Assembly (NCBI GenBank): GCA_036823255.1
Contig: DAISGC010000061.1
Location: 1-24,643, forward strand
Direction: 5' to 3'
DNA: 24,643 nucleotides
From: UBA4658 sp002405485
Lineage (GTDB): Bacteria; Planctomycetota; Phycisphaerae; Phycisphaerales; UBA1924
Shown here one piece after another: positions 1-8,435 of this stretch (positions are counted from its first letter, which is position 1; every line of letters starts with the position of its first letter). The position numbers were made by a program, and so were the translations under genes. The notes beneath the pieces are model-generated. The model saw only the letters and a program-made list of their open reading frames with translations. It did not search any database and was not told the DNA's origin.

Positions 1-61
1 AGGGATCGAAGATCGGATATCGTGCCATCGAACTGTTTGCCCCTACCCCTTCTCTTAGTCC

Positions 62-772
62 ATGCCCGTGAGCGAAACGCAGGTCAATCATCCGCCCGAT
101 TCTGGGGAGTCTTCAAAGAGTCTCTCGGCACGTGCGTGGCGGATCTTCGCCGCCGCTCCTCGGAGTGTTCGGCTGTTGCAGTCGTATCGGCCGTTCATCT
201 GTCCATTTGAGGAGCTTCTGCCGTGGGTCAGATTGGGAGACCGGGTTCTGGATGTGGGATGTGGGAGCGGGCTGTGGCTCGGGTTGCTGGCGGATCTTGG
301 GCGATTGACCAAGAAGGGGAGCATCGGATTTGACGCCTCGGCACGGGCGATCGAGGCGGCGACGGCGATGCGGCGGACTGGGGGGTTTGAGGGCGTTGTT
401 TCATTCGTTCATCTGGACCTCCGGCTGGATGCGCCGGAGCCCTACGGGGGGCGTGACGTCGTGTCGATTGTCGACGTGATGCACCACGTGCCGATGGCGG
501 CTCGGCGGGGGGTGCTGTCGCTGGCAGCCGAGCGCGTCAGAGCGGGTGGGACGCTGATCTACAAGGACATGACGCATCGCTCCTGGCGGGCGTGGATGAA
601 TCGGCTGCATGATCTGGTGATGGCCCGGGAGTGGGTGCGGTACACGCCCGCGGCGGAGGTCGAAGCATGGGCGCGGGAGTGTGGGCTGAAGCTCGTTCAT
701 GGGTCGCATCACCGGCGATGGTGGTATGGACATGATTTGCGGGTGTTTGTGAAGGGGGGGCAGAACGGATGA
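62..772 (+). CDS. Class I SAM-dependent methyltransferase
   Basis: A 236-residue protein predicted to transfer a methyl group from S-adenosylmethionine. The AdoMet-binding motif I, VLDVGCGSG, is at about residues 62-70, followed by an acidic strand end (GFD, about 89-91) and a motif IV-like segment with VDVMHHV at about 137-143. This is the usual order of a class I Rossmann-fold methyltransferase. The first 50 residues are helical and lack a signal peptide, so the enzyme is probably cytoplasmic. An in-frame TAG just upstream (56-58) limits the start; ATG 62 is chosen, although no clear Shine-Dalgarno is visible and GTG 68 is also possible. It is the first gene of the polysaccharide operon and its stop overlaps the next start by 4 bases (ATGA). 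The acceptor, perhaps a sugar or polyprenyl-linked intermediate, cannot be told from sequence. Confidence 0.85.
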   Translation: MPVSETQVNHPPDSGESSKSLSARAWRIFAAAPRSVRLLQSYRPFICPFEELLPWVRLGDRVLDVGCGSGLWLGLLADLGRLTKKGSIGFDASARAIEAATAMRRTGGFEGVVSFVHLDLRLDAPEPYGGRDVVSIVDVMHHVPMAARRGVLSLAAERVRAGGTLIYKDMTHRSWRAWMNRLHDLVMAREWVRYTPAAEVEAWARECGLKLVHGSHHRRWWYGHDLRVFVKGGQNG

Positions 773-2193
773 AGCGCACTCTGCCGATGGTCCTTGTGGC
801 GGTGTTCGTGCTGGGCGCGATCCCGCTGTGGATCACCGGGTTCTCGCGCGGGAAGGGGGCGTTTGATCAGTACTACTTCCATCTTCCGGCGGTGGAGCGG
901 TTCGCGGCGAGCTGGCCTCGGGTGGATGTGCGGGACTATGAGTCGGCGACGACGCCGGGGTATCACGTGCTGCTGGCGCAGTGTGCGCGGCTGGGCGTGA
1001 GCGAGCCGATCGCGCTGCAGGTGATCGCGTCGGTGTTCACGATCGGACTGGTCTGGGTGTTCGGGCGCGTGCTGGCCGATCGCGCGAAGCGGGCGGGGAT
1101 CGGGGCGATCCAGGCGGCGGGGCTTGGGCTGGCGCTTGTGTGCAGCCCGTATGTCTTTCTGCCGGGGGTGTGGCTGCAGCCGGACAACGCGGCGTGGCTT
1201 GGGGTGCTTGGGATGATGCTCATCGCGTCGCGGCTGGCGCGGGAGCCGCAGACGGACAGGGCCGCGGGGTGGGTGCTGCTGGGGGGCGTGGTGCTGGTGC
1301 TGCTGGTGCTCACGCGGCAGAGCCATGCGTGGACGGCTGGGCTTGTGTGGGGCGGCGCGTGGCTCGGTGCGGCGGCCCGGAGCGATGGCGTGCTCGATCC
1401 GTGGCGGCGGTCGCGTGCGGAAGCGATCGGCCGGGCGGCGAGCGCGGTGATCGCGAGCGTGCCCGCGCTGGTGGTGGTCGCGTTGTTCGTGCGGACGTGG
1501 GGGGGCTTCACGCCGCCGATGTTCCAGAAACAGATCTCGGGGGGGATCAACTGGGCGACGCCGGCGTTCTGTCTGTCGCTCATCGGGGTGTATGCGGTGT
1601 TTCTGTGGGCGTGGGTCTGGCCGGCGGTGGCGGCGTGGTGGCGGGAGGCCAAGCTCGGGGTGGTGGTCGTCGGCTTGGCGGCAGCGGTGGTGAGCGTGCT
1701 GCCGGTGACGACGTATCTGTATGAGCCGCGTGCGACGGGCCTGTGGAACGTGGTGCGGGCGCTGGAAGGGCTGGGCCTGACGCTTGGCGGCCGGACGACG
1801 CCGCTGTTTGTGGCGCTGGCGCCGGTGGGGGCGATCGCGGTGTGTGCGCTCGTGCGGCGTGGGAGAGGGATGGGGCGATGGATCGCGCCGATGGCGATCG
1901 CCGGGATGGTGGTGGCGCAGACGGTGAATCCGCTGTGCTGGCAGCGGTACGTGGAGCCGCTGTTCCTGATGGCGCTGGCGATGATGTGTCTGGACGCGCA
2001 GAGTGTCGAGGACGAACGCGGGGCGCCCCTTGGCCGATGGCTGCCCGCGGCGCGCGTGCTTGGCGCGGGGGGGCTGGCGCTGGTGATGGCGGCGTTGTCG
2101 GCGCAGGCGCTCGTGCAGGGGGAGTCGCTGCGGTGGGAGCGGCCCGGGGCTGGAGAAACAACCGCCGATCGGCCCGAGGGCGAGCGGCCATGA
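769..2193 (+). CDS. GT-C-like polytopic membrane glycosyltransferase
   Basis: A 474-residue protein with about ten or more hydrophobic segments. After a first membrane helix (about residues 7-24) comes an extracytoplasmic loop with FDQYYFHLPAVERF at about 32-45 and TTPGYH at about 61-66. An acidic residue plus H, then a T-T-P-G-Y/L segment, recalls the first loop of GT-C enzymes, in particular the ALG10/DIE2 and PMT-like families, where the acidic residue is catalytic. Near the C-terminus, CWQRYVEPLFLMALA fits the last helices of such proteins. It would transfer a sugar from a lipid-phosphate donor on the outer face of the inner membrane, or could act as a polymerase or ligase for the polysaccharide. 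It starts inside the stop of the methyltransferase gene. The family assignment is an inference from motif layout; an unrelated Wzy-like membrane protein is the main alternative. Confidence 0.7.
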   Translation: MKRTLPMVLVAVFVLGAIPLWITGFSRGKGAFDQYYFHLPAVERFAASWPRVDVRDYESATTPGYHVLLAQCARLGVSEPIALQVIASVFTIGLVWVFGRVLADRAKRAGIGAIQAAGLGLALVCSPYVFLPGVWLQPDNAAWLGVLGMMLIASRLAREPQTDRAAGWVLLGGVVLVLLVLTRQSHAWTAGLVWGGAWLGAAARSDGVLDPWRRSRAEAIGRAASAVIASVPALVVVALFVRTWGGFTPPMFQKQISGGINWATPAFCLSLIGVYAVFLWAWVWPAVAAWWREAKLGVVVVGLAAAVVSVLPVTTYLYEPRATGLWNVVRALEGLGLTLGGRTTPLFVALAPVGAIAVCALVRRGRGMGRWIAPMAIAGMVVAQTVNPLCWQRYVEPLFLMALAMMCLDAQSVEDERGAPLGRWLPAARVLGAGGLALVMAALSAQALVQGESLRWERPGAGETTADRPEGERP

Positions 2194-2321
2194 GTCTTTG
2201 GACGCCGAATCGGTGGAACCCGGGCGATCCGGGCGAAAGTTGGGGCGTAGAAGGTGGACCCCCGGGCGCGGATGGCCGATGTTCGGCATTTGGCATTGAC
2301 AGCGGGATGGGACGAGCATGA
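2190..2321 (+). CDS. Possible 43-residue coupled micro-ORF
   Basis: The 124-base gap between the membrane protein and gmd is filled exactly by a 43-codon frame beginning MSLWTPNRW and ending SGMGRA. Its ATG overlaps the upstream stop (ATGA at 2190-2193), and its TGA overlaps the gmd start (ATGA at 2318-2321). The same junction type is used between bona fide genes of this operon, so translation could pass through it and couple the membrane protein to gmd. The product is Gly/Pro-rich, with no membrane helix and no family I recognise. The coupling could matter more than the peptide. It could also be chance, because start and stop codons in these two frames are not rare. Confidence 0.35.
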   Translation: MSLWTPNRWNPGDPGESWGVEGGPPGADGRCSAFGIDSGMGRA

Positions 2322-3433
2322 CGCACCCTGAGCCACCAACGACACGTCCGAACGGAGCGCCGCCGGGGTGCGGAGGTTCTCCGCGTCGTGCGTTGATCAC
2401 GGGGATCACTGGTCAGGACGGGTCGTATCTGGCGGAGTTCCTGATTGCCAAGGGGTATCAGGTGCACGGGATCATCCGTCGAGCGAGCCTGTTCAACACG
2501 GCGCGGATCGATCACATCTATCAGGATCCGCACGTGCTGGAGAAGGATGGGCCGGGGATGATCCTGCATCATGGTGATGTGACGGACGCGAACATCCTGG
2601 AGCGGCTGGTGCGATCGATCGGTCCGGACGAGGTGTACAACCTGGCAGCGCAGAGCCACGTGCGGGTGAGCTTCGAGATGCCGATTCACACGGCCGAGAG
2701 CGTGGCGCTGGGCGCGCTGAAGCTGCTGGAGGCGGTGCGGGACTATCAGCAGGTGAGCGGTCAGCGGGTGCGGTACTACCAGGCGAGTTCGTCGGAGATG
2801 TACGGCAGGGTGGCGGAGACGCCGCAGCGGGAGACGACGCCGTTTCGTCCGAGGTCGCCGTACGCGGTGGCGAAGGCGATGGCGCACTTTGCGACGGTGA
2901 ACTATCGGGAGGCGTACGGGCTGCACGCGTCGTGCGGGATTCTGTTCAATCACGAGTCGCCTCGGCGCGGGGAGACGTTCGTGACGCGGAAGATCACGCG
3001 GGCGGTGGGGCGGATCAAGATGGGCCTGCAGAGCGCGGTGTATCTGGGGAATCTGGATGCGCGGCGCGACTGGGGTTTTGCGGGGGACTATGTCGAGGCG
3101 ATGTGGATGATGCTGCAGCAGGGGCGTGGGGACGACTACGTGATCGCGACCGGGCAGTCGTGGAGCGTGCGGGAGTTTGCGGAGAGGGCGTTTGCGTGCG
3201 TGGGGCTGCGAGCCGAGGACCACATCCGGTTCGACGAGCGGTACACTCGCCCGAGCGAGGTGGACGAGTTGTGCGGGGACTGGAGCAAGGCGCGGACAGC
3301 ACTTGGATGGAAGCCGCGGACGACGCTGGATGAGCTGGTGAAGATGATGGTGGAGAGCGACCTGGAGCTTGCGCGCCGGGAGAAGCTCATTCGAGAACGG
3401 GAGGATGCGATGAGCGGTGGAGGCCGACCGTGA
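2318..3433 (+). CDS. gmd: GDP-mannose 4,6-dehydratase
   Basis: A 371-residue short-chain dehydrogenase/reductase-type enzyme that converts GDP-D-mannose to GDP-4-keto-6-deoxy-D-mannose, the first step to GDP-L-fucose and related deoxysugars. The nucleotide-binding GITGQDG is at about residues 29-35, followed by family-specific GIIRRASLFNTARIDHI at about 51-67. Catalytic elements are SSSEMYG (157-163) and YAVAK (182-186, Tyr and Lys). The signature runs NHESPRRGETFVTRKI at about 211-226 and LGNLDARRDWGFAGDYV at about 243-259. Length matches the family apart from a roughly 23-residue Pro/Gly-rich N-terminal extension; no better internal start is seen. The product would be cytoplasmic. A partner reductase lies downstream at 8432-9409. 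The gene begins within the stop of the micro-ORF and ends overlapping the next gene (GTGA). Confidence 0.97.
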   Translation: MTHPEPPTTRPNGAPPGCGGSPRRALITGITGQDGSYLAEFLIAKGYQVHGIIRRASLFNTARIDHIYQDPHVLEKDGPGMILHHGDVTDANILERLVRSIGPDEVYNLAAQSHVRVSFEMPIHTAESVALGALKLLEAVRDYQQVSGQRVRYYQASSSEMYGRVAETPQRETTPFRPRSPYAVAKAMAHFATVNYREAYGLHASCGILFNHESPRRGETFVTRKITRAVGRIKMGLQSAVYLGNLDARRDWGFAGDYVEAMWMMLQQGRGDDYVIATGQSWSVREFAERAFACVGLRAEDHIRFDERYTRPSEVDELCGDWSKARTALGWKPRTTLDELVKMMVESDLELARREKLIREREDAMSGGGRP

Positions 3434-4239
3434 TGAAGAAGGTCTTTCGAAGCGTGATCGAGGCCCTGCCCGCGCCGCTGTCTGTGGCGCTGGACACGTG
3501 GCAGCAGCAGGCGCGGCACGGCGAGATCCGGGCGATGCGTGCCAGGCGCGACGAGCTGTACGCCAGGGCGGGCTCGCCGAGGACGATCCAGCAGGGCCCG
3601 TTTGAGGGTATGGGGTACCTGTGCTGGCACGCGACGGGGAACTTTCTGCCCAACGTGCTTGGGTGCTATGAGCTGGAGCTGCACGACGAGGTGGAGCGGA
3701 TCATCGCGAAGGAGCCCGACGCGGTGATCAACGTGGGCTCCGCGGAGGGGTACTTCACGCTGGGCATGGGCCGCCGGCTGCCCAAGACGAAGCTGGTGGC
3801 GTTCGAGATGCTCAAGTCGGCCCGGTACTTTCTGGCAAAGAACGCGGAGTTGAACGGGCTGCGCGAGCGGGTGGATCAGCGGGGCATCTGCACGCCCGAG
3901 GAGCTGGACCGCGTGCTGGGCGGGTTTGCCAGGCCGCTGGTGTTCTGCGACTGCGAGGGCTTCGAGGACGTGGCGCTGGACCCGGCGAAGGTGAAGAACA
4001 TCGTGAAGGCGATGATCATGGTGGAGGTGCACGACGGGCCCGGGTTTGCGCCGGGTGTGTCGCAGCGGCTGCTGGATCGATTCCGGACGACGCACGACAT
4101 CGTGATCGTGAAGTCGAGGGCGCGGACGCCGGCGGACAAGCCGAAGGGCTGCCCGATGAGCGACACGGACTTTCTGGAGGCGGTGCGCGAGGTGCGCGGG
4201 CTCGAGGGTCTGTGGTACGTGATGACCCCAAAGAGCTGA
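3430..4239 (+). CDS. FkbM-like SAM-dependent methyltransferase
   Basis: A 269-residue protein with an AdoMet-binding motif, VINVGSAEGYF, at about residues 99-109, then KLVAFEMLKSA at about 121-131 (acidic residue that would bind the ribose hydroxyls) and DCEGFE at about 174-179. This order resembles FkbM-type methyltransferases, which have DVGxxxG, AFEP and DxEG(Y/F)E motifs and often O-methylate sugars or small hydroxylated molecules. The first 60 residues are a basic, helical lead not typical of the core fold. The GTG start at 3430 overlaps the gmd stop (GTGA); ATG 3433 is an equally plausible start one codon later. Cytoplasmic action on a nucleotide sugar or lipid-linked sugar is inferred from the neighbours. 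The family call is fairly sure, the substrate unknown. Confidence 0.75.
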   Translation: MMKKVFRSVIEALPAPLSVALDTWQQQARHGEIRAMRARRDELYARAGSPRTIQQGPFEGMGYLCWHATGNFLPNVLGCYELELHDEVERIIAKEPDAVINVGSAEGYFTLGMGRRLPKTKLVAFEMLKSARYFLAKNAELNGLRERVDQRGICTPEELDRVLGGFARPLVFCDCEGFEDVALDPAKVKNIVKAMIMVEVHDGPGFAPGVSQRLLDRFRTTHDIVIVKSRARTPADKPKGCPMSDTDFLEAVREVRGLEGLWYVMTPKS

Positions 4240-4240
4240 C

Positions 4241-5833
4241 GTGAGCGCGCAGCCGAGCACAGTCCCGCCGGAATCCGAGCCCGCGCCAGAGCGCCCGGAC
4301 CCCCGCGACGCGTTCTTTGCGCGGGAGCATCTGAAGGAGGACCTTCGGGCCAGGTCGGCCGCGGGCGGGGTGGTGACGGCGTTGACCCAGGGGGTTCGTC
4401 TTGGGCTGAGGACGCTGTCGATCCCGGTGCTCAATCGTCTGCTGACGCCGGACGACTTCGGGGTCTTCAGCGTGGTGCTGGCGATCACGTCGATGGCCGG
4501 GATGCTGAGTTTCAGCGGGCTGACGATGTCGACGGTGCAGCGAGAGCGGATCACGCACGCGCAGGTGAGCTCGCTGTTCTGGATCAACACGGGGATCAGC
4601 GCCGGTCTGGCGGCGCTGCTGCTTGCGCTGGCTCCGCTGGTGGGCATGTTCTACGCCGATCCGCGGACGACGCAGGTGACGGCGGTGATGAGCGTGACGA
4701 TTCTGCTCGCCGGGCTGGCGCTGCAGCACCAGGCGATCCTGACTCGGCAGATGCGCGTGCGGGCGGTGGCCGGGAGCGACCTTGCGTCGCAGGTGCTTGG
4801 GATCCTGGCGGCGCTGGTCGCGGCGTGGCTGGGCGCCGGGTACTGGGCGCTGGTGATCCAGAGCGTCGCGACCCAGGCGATCTTCCTGATCGGGGTGCTG
4901 TGGCTGTGCAGGTGGATGCCGAGCCGCCCGAGGTTTGCCGAAGGTGTTGGAGCGATGGTGGGTTTCGGGCTCGACCTGACGGTGACCAATCTGGTGTCGA
5001 TGGGGCGGGGCATGTTCGATCTGGCGCTGGTGGGCCGGCGCTTTGGGACGGAGGCGGCGGGGCTGTACTCGCGGTCGTACGCGGTCCTGCAGCTTCCGGT
5101 TGCGCAGTTCGTGCAGCCGATGGCCGGGGTGGCGATCCCGATGCTGAGCGTGCTGGCGTCGGAGCCGGTGCGCCTGCGATCGGCGTGGCGCCAGCTCCAG
5201 GAGAAGCTGGCGCTTGTGACGATGCCCCCGATCGCGGGGCTGATCGCCACGAGCGACTGGTCGATCCGCATCCTGCTTGGTCCGCAGTGGGCGGAATCGG
5301 CCGCGCTGTTTGCGGTGCTGGGGTTCCTCGGGATCGCGCAGCCGATCTTCATCGCGCACCACTGGCTGTACATCGCCTGCGGACGGACGCGGCAACTGCT
5401 GTACGCGAACATCGTGCTGCTGATCCTGACGGTCATCGGCGCGATGGCGATCGCGAATCACGGGGCCATGGGGGTGGCTTGGGGCATGGTGATCTCCACG
5501 GTGGCGCTGCAGGCGCCGTTCCAGTTCTGGTACACCGCCAGGTGCACGCCGGTGCGGGTGGGCGATCTGCTCGCGGCGATCTGGCCGGGGCTTGCGTACT
5601 CGGGGGCGGTGCTTGCCGGGGCGCTAGGCGTGAGGCAGCTCGTGACTTTCGATGCGCTGACGATCGCCTCGTCGGTCAAGGGCATCGGGGTCGCGGCGGC
5701 GGGGAGTCTGGCCTGCTGCGGGGTGCTCTACGCATGCGTGCCGGCGCTCCGGGCGTCGGTGCGCAGCGCGATGGAGCTGGCGCTTGCGCCGCTGCTGCGC
5801 CGGCTTGGCCGAAAGCGAAAGGAGCCGTCGTGA
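4241..5833 (+). CDS. WzxC-like polysaccharide flippase (MOP superfamily)
   Basis: A 530-residue, roughly 14-helix membrane protein of the lipopolysaccharide/exopolysaccharide flippase type, which moves undecaprenyl-linked oligosaccharides from the inner to the outer face of the cytoplasmic membrane. After a hydrophilic 40-residue N-terminus come GGVVTALTQGVRLG (about 42-55) and NRLLTPDDFGVFSVVLAI (about 65-82). The latter is the Leu-Leu-x-Pro-x-Asp-Phe-Gly signature of this family. The following GLTMSTVQRERITHAQVSSLFW run is like WzxC (colanic acid) and TuaB-type exporters. The GTG start is one base after the previous stop. The last codons overlap the next gene (GTGA). With the glycosyltransferases around it, this argues for a Wzx-dependent assembly route, but no clear Wzy, Wzc or Wza is in the window. 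Confidence 0.92.
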   Translation: MSAQPSTVPPESEPAPERPDPRDAFFAREHLKEDLRARSAAGGVVTALTQGVRLGLRTLSIPVLNRLLTPDDFGVFSVVLAITSMAGMLSFSGLTMSTVQRERITHAQVSSLFWINTGISAGLAALLLALAPLVGMFYADPRTTQVTAVMSVTILLAGLALQHQAILTRQMRVRAVAGSDLASQVLGILAALVAAWLGAGYWALVIQSVATQAIFLIGVLWLCRWMPSRPRFAEGVGAMVGFGLDLTVTNLVSMGRGMFDLALVGRRFGTEAAGLYSRSYAVLQLPVAQFVQPMAGVAIPMLSVLASEPVRLRSAWRQLQEKLALVTMPPIAGLIATSDWSIRILLGPQWAESAALFAVLGFLGIAQPIFIAHHWLYIACGRTRQLLYANIVLLILTVIGAMAIANHGAMGVAWGMVISTVALQAPFQFWYTARCTPVRVGDLLAAIWPGLAYSGAVLAGALGVRQLVTFDALTIASSVKGIGVAAAGSLACCGVLYACVPALRASVRSAMELALAPLLRRLGRKRKEPS

Positions 5834-7092
5834 GGATCGCGCTGTTCGTGGGCGGATTCCCGACGCTGACCGAGACCTGGCTGATCGAGCAGGTCGCGGG
5901 GCTGGTGGCGCGCGGGCATGACCTGACGGTCTTTGCCGACCAGACCGGCGCGGAGTCGGGCGTGCATCCGGCGGTGGAACGGCTCGGGCTGATGCGGTGC
6001 GTGCGGCAGAGGCCGAAGCGGCATGCGGGGTGGGGCAGGCGGATCGTCTCCACGGTCGGGGTCGCCGCGCTGCGCTTCCCGAAGCATCCGCTGGCGATGG
6101 CGCGGGCGTTGAACGTGGCCAAGTACGGGTGGCGGGCGGCGTCCGGCGATCTGGTGCGGCTGGCGGTGCCGATGCTCGAGCGCGAGCGATTCGACGTGGT
6201 GCACGCGCACCATGGCGACGTGGGGTACGTGGCGGCGATCTTCAAGGAGTGGGGGCTCATCCGCGACCCGTTGATCACGTCGTTTCACGGGCCGGATCTG
6301 ACCGACGCCGTGGTGCTCGGGCGCTCGCGCGGCTACGCCGAGCTCATTCGACTGGGCGACTTGTTCACGGCGGGGTCAAGGTACATGGCGCACGTGGCGG
6401 GCGAGATCGGGTGTGATCCGTCGCGGGTGCGTGTTCTGCCGCAGGGCATCGATCCGTCACGGTTTGAGTGCCTGCCGAGGACGCTGCCATCGGAGGGGCC
6501 GATCCGCATGCTGTCGATCGGGAGGCTGGCGCCGGTCAAGGGGATCGAGCATGCGATCCGGGCGATGCGGATCCTGCGCGAGCGGGCGCCGCGGCTGGAG
6601 TACACGATCGTGGGCGACGGGCCGCTGCGAGGACAGCTCGAGGGGCTCATCACGGAGCTCGGCGTCGGGGATCGGGTGCGGATCCTGGGCTTCATGACGT
6701 CCGACCGTCTTGCTCCGGTGCTGGGCGATGCGCACTTTCTGGTCATGCCGGGCGTGAAGCTCGCCGACGGGCAGGTGGAGGGGCAGGGGCTGGTGCTCCT
6801 GGAAGCGCAGGCGTGCGGGATGCCGGTGATCGCGTCGCGGGCCGGGGGCATGCCGGAGATGCTCGACGAGGGCAAGACCGGACTGCTCAGCGAGCCGGGA
6901 AATCCCGACGCGCTGGCCGCGACGATTCTGGAGCTGCTCGAGCGCGGGGATCGGTGGGCGGAGATGGGCGCGGCGGGGCGGGCCCTGGTCGAGGAGCGAT
7001 TCCGGGTCGATCGGCTGCTGGATCAACAGGTGGCGATGTACGCTGAGGTGGCAGGGTCGGCCGGTCACGGCGCGTCGCAAAGGGGAGGGTGA
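5830..7092 (+). CDS. Glycosyltransferase family 4, WcaL-like
   Basis: A 420-residue GT-B fold enzyme. The N-terminal domain starts RIALFVGGFPTLTETWLIEQ, close to the FPxxSETFI opening of colanic-acid WcaL/AmsK-like transferases. VVHAHHGD is at about 123-130 and SFHGPDL at about 151-157. The C-terminal donor-binding domain has SIGRLAPVKG at about 229-238, VGDGPLRGQL at about 261-270 and the E-x7-E motif EGQGLVLLEAQACG at about 317-330. It would transfer a sugar from a nucleotide donor to a lipid-linked acceptor at the cytoplasmic face of the membrane, probably with retention of configuration as in GT4. The GTG start is set by the GTGA overlap with the flippase stop; the frame stays open far upstream, but that part is a shadow of the flippase gene. 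The sugar transferred cannot be told. Confidence 0.92.
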   Translation: MRIALFVGGFPTLTETWLIEQVAGLVARGHDLTVFADQTGAESGVHPAVERLGLMRCVRQRPKRHAGWGRRIVSTVGVAALRFPKHPLAMARALNVAKYGWRAASGDLVRLAVPMLERERFDVVHAHHGDVGYVAAIFKEWGLIRDPLITSFHGPDLTDAVVLGRSRGYAELIRLGDLFTAGSRYMAHVAGEIGCDPSRVRVLPQGIDPSRFECLPRTLPSEGPIRMLSIGRLAPVKGIEHAIRAMRILRERAPRLEYTIVGDGPLRGQLEGLITELGVGDRVRILGFMTSDRLAPVLGDAHFLVMPGVKLADGQVEGQGLVLLEAQACGMPVIASRAGGMPEMLDEGKTGLLSEPGNPDALAATILELLERGDRWAEMGAAGRALVEERFRVDRLLDQQVAMYAEVAGSAGHGASQRGG

Positions 7093-8435
7093 GAAGGACC
7101 ATGGCTCAGCGTCGATCAAGCGTGAAGGCAAGAGCGAAGGCGACGGGGGCCGGGCGACCGGTCGTCGGGGTCATCGGGCTCGGGTACGTCGGCCTGCCAT
7201 TGTGCAAGGCGTTCGTGGATGCCGGATACCGAGTGCTTGGACTGGACATTGACCCCATGAAGATCGCGGCCCTGAAGCGGGGCCGGAGCTATCTGAAGCA
7301 TCTGGGGCCGGGCTTTGCGCTGGAGCTGCGCGACAGCGGGCTGTTTCAGGGAACGGCCGATGCGAGTCGGCTGGGAGAGCCCGACGCGCTGCTCATCTGC
7401 GTTCCCACGCCGCTGGATCGCGCCAAGCGGCCGGACCTGTCATATGTCCGGCGCACGGGCGAGGACATCGCCCGCGTGCTTCGGCCGGGACAGCTCGTGG
7501 TGCTGGAGTCGACAACCTATCCGGGCACCACGCGCGAGGTGCTCAGACCGATCCTGGAGCGCAGCGGGCTCAAGCACGGCCCGGGCGGGTTCTTGCTGGC
7601 CTTCAGCCCGGAGCGCGAGGACCCCGGGCGGAAGGACATCAGCACGGCGGAGATCCCGAAGCTCGTGGGGGGAATCGACAAAGCCAGCGGAGAGGCGGCG
7701 GCGAAGCTGTACGGCGGGGCGTTTGCGCACGTGGTGCACGTGTCGAGCGCGGAGGTGGCCGAGGCGGCGAAGATCCTGGAGAACACGTACCGGGCGGTGA
7801 ACATCGCGCTGGTGAACGAGATGAAGGTGCTGCTCACGCGGATGGGCGTGGACGTGTGGGAGGTGATCGAGGCGGCGAAGACCAAGCCGTTCGGGTTCCA
7901 GGCGTTCTATCCGGGGCCGGGGCTTGGCGGGCACTGCATCCCGATCGACCCGTTCTATCTGGCGTGGAAGGCTCGGCGCGTGGGGATGACGACGCGTTTC
8001 ATCGAGCTCGCCGGGGAGATCAACCACCAGATGCCCGAGTATGTGGTGGAGCGTGCGGCGGGCGCGCTGCGTGAGCAGGGCCGGGGGCTGCGCGGGGCCC
8101 GCGTGCTGGTCGTGGGACTGGCGTACAAGCCGGACATCGACGACGTGCGCGAGAGCCCGAGCTTCGAGCTCATCGAGCTGCTTCGGCGGCGCGGGGCGAA
8201 GGTGGAGTACCACGATCCGCACGTGCCGCGAACGCACGCGATGCGGAAGTATGACCTGCAGATGCGGAGCGTGCGGCTTTCGCCGACGGCTCTCAGGCGG
8301 TGCGACTGCGTGCTCATCTCGACAGCGCACTCGGCGATCGACTGGTCGCTCATCGCCCGGCACGCCCGGCTGGTGATCGACACGCGCGACGCGATGCGCG
8401 GAACGAGCGGCCCGGCCAGGGTGGTGAAGGCATGA
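7089..8435 (+). CDS. UDP-sugar 6-dehydrogenase (UDP-GlcNAc/UDP-Glc type)
   Basis: A 448-residue NAD-dependent nucleotide-sugar dehydrogenase that oxidises C6 of a UDP-hexose to a carboxylate in two steps, giving a UDP-uronic acid. The Rossmann motif VIGLGYVGLPLC is at about 28-39, CVPTPLD at about 104-110, FSPEREDPGR at about 172-181, KILENTYRAVNIALVNE at about 228-244, and the catalytic cysteine (about Cys283) sits in GLGGHCIPIDPFYL. The C-terminal domain has GLAYKPDIDDVRESPS at about 343-358. The spacing and the GHCIPIDP form fit the WbpA/WbpO group acting on UDP-N-acetylhexosamines better than UDP-glucose dehydrogenase, which usually has GGxCFPKD. The GTG start overlaps the previous stop (GTGA). 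ATG 7101, with a purine-rich stretch before it, is a good alternative. It ends with an ATGA overlap to the next gene. Confidence 0.93.
   Translation: MRRTMAQRRSSVKARAKATGAGRPVVGVIGLGYVGLPLCKAFVDAGYRVLGLDIDPMKIAALKRGRSYLKHLGPGFALELRDSGLFQGTADASRLGEPDALLICVPTPLDRAKRPDLSYVRRTGEDIARVLRPGQLVVLESTTYPGTTREVLRPILERSGLKHGPGGFLLAFSPEREDPGRKDISTAEIPKLVGGIDKASGEAAAKLYGGAFAHVVHVSSAEVAEAAKILENTYRAVNIALVNEMKVLLTRMGVDVWEVIEAAKTKPFGFQAFYPGPGLGGHCIPIDPFYLAWKARRVGMTTRFIELAGEINHQMPEYVVERAAGALREQGRGLRGARVLVVGLAYKPDIDDVRESPSFELIELLRRRGAKVEYHDPHVPRTHAMRKYDLQMRSVRLSPTALRRCDCVLISTAHSAIDWSLIARHARLVIDTRDAMRGTSGPARVVKA

Noticed and set aside
2296..2301. TTGACA upstream of gmd
   Set aside because: Only 16 bases before the start codon, so any -10 would fall inside the gene, and the genes around it are translationally coupled.
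709..2409. 566-codon open frame on the minus strand
   Set aside because: Arg/Pro/His-rich antisense shadow of the membrane-protein gene; no family motifs, as is common in GC-rich DNA.
4825..5829. Upstream extension of the GT4 glycosyltransferase frame
   Set aside because: It lies wholly inside the flippase gene in another frame and reads as low-complexity Ala/Gly/Arg. The true start is the GTG at 5830, where the GT-B fold begins.
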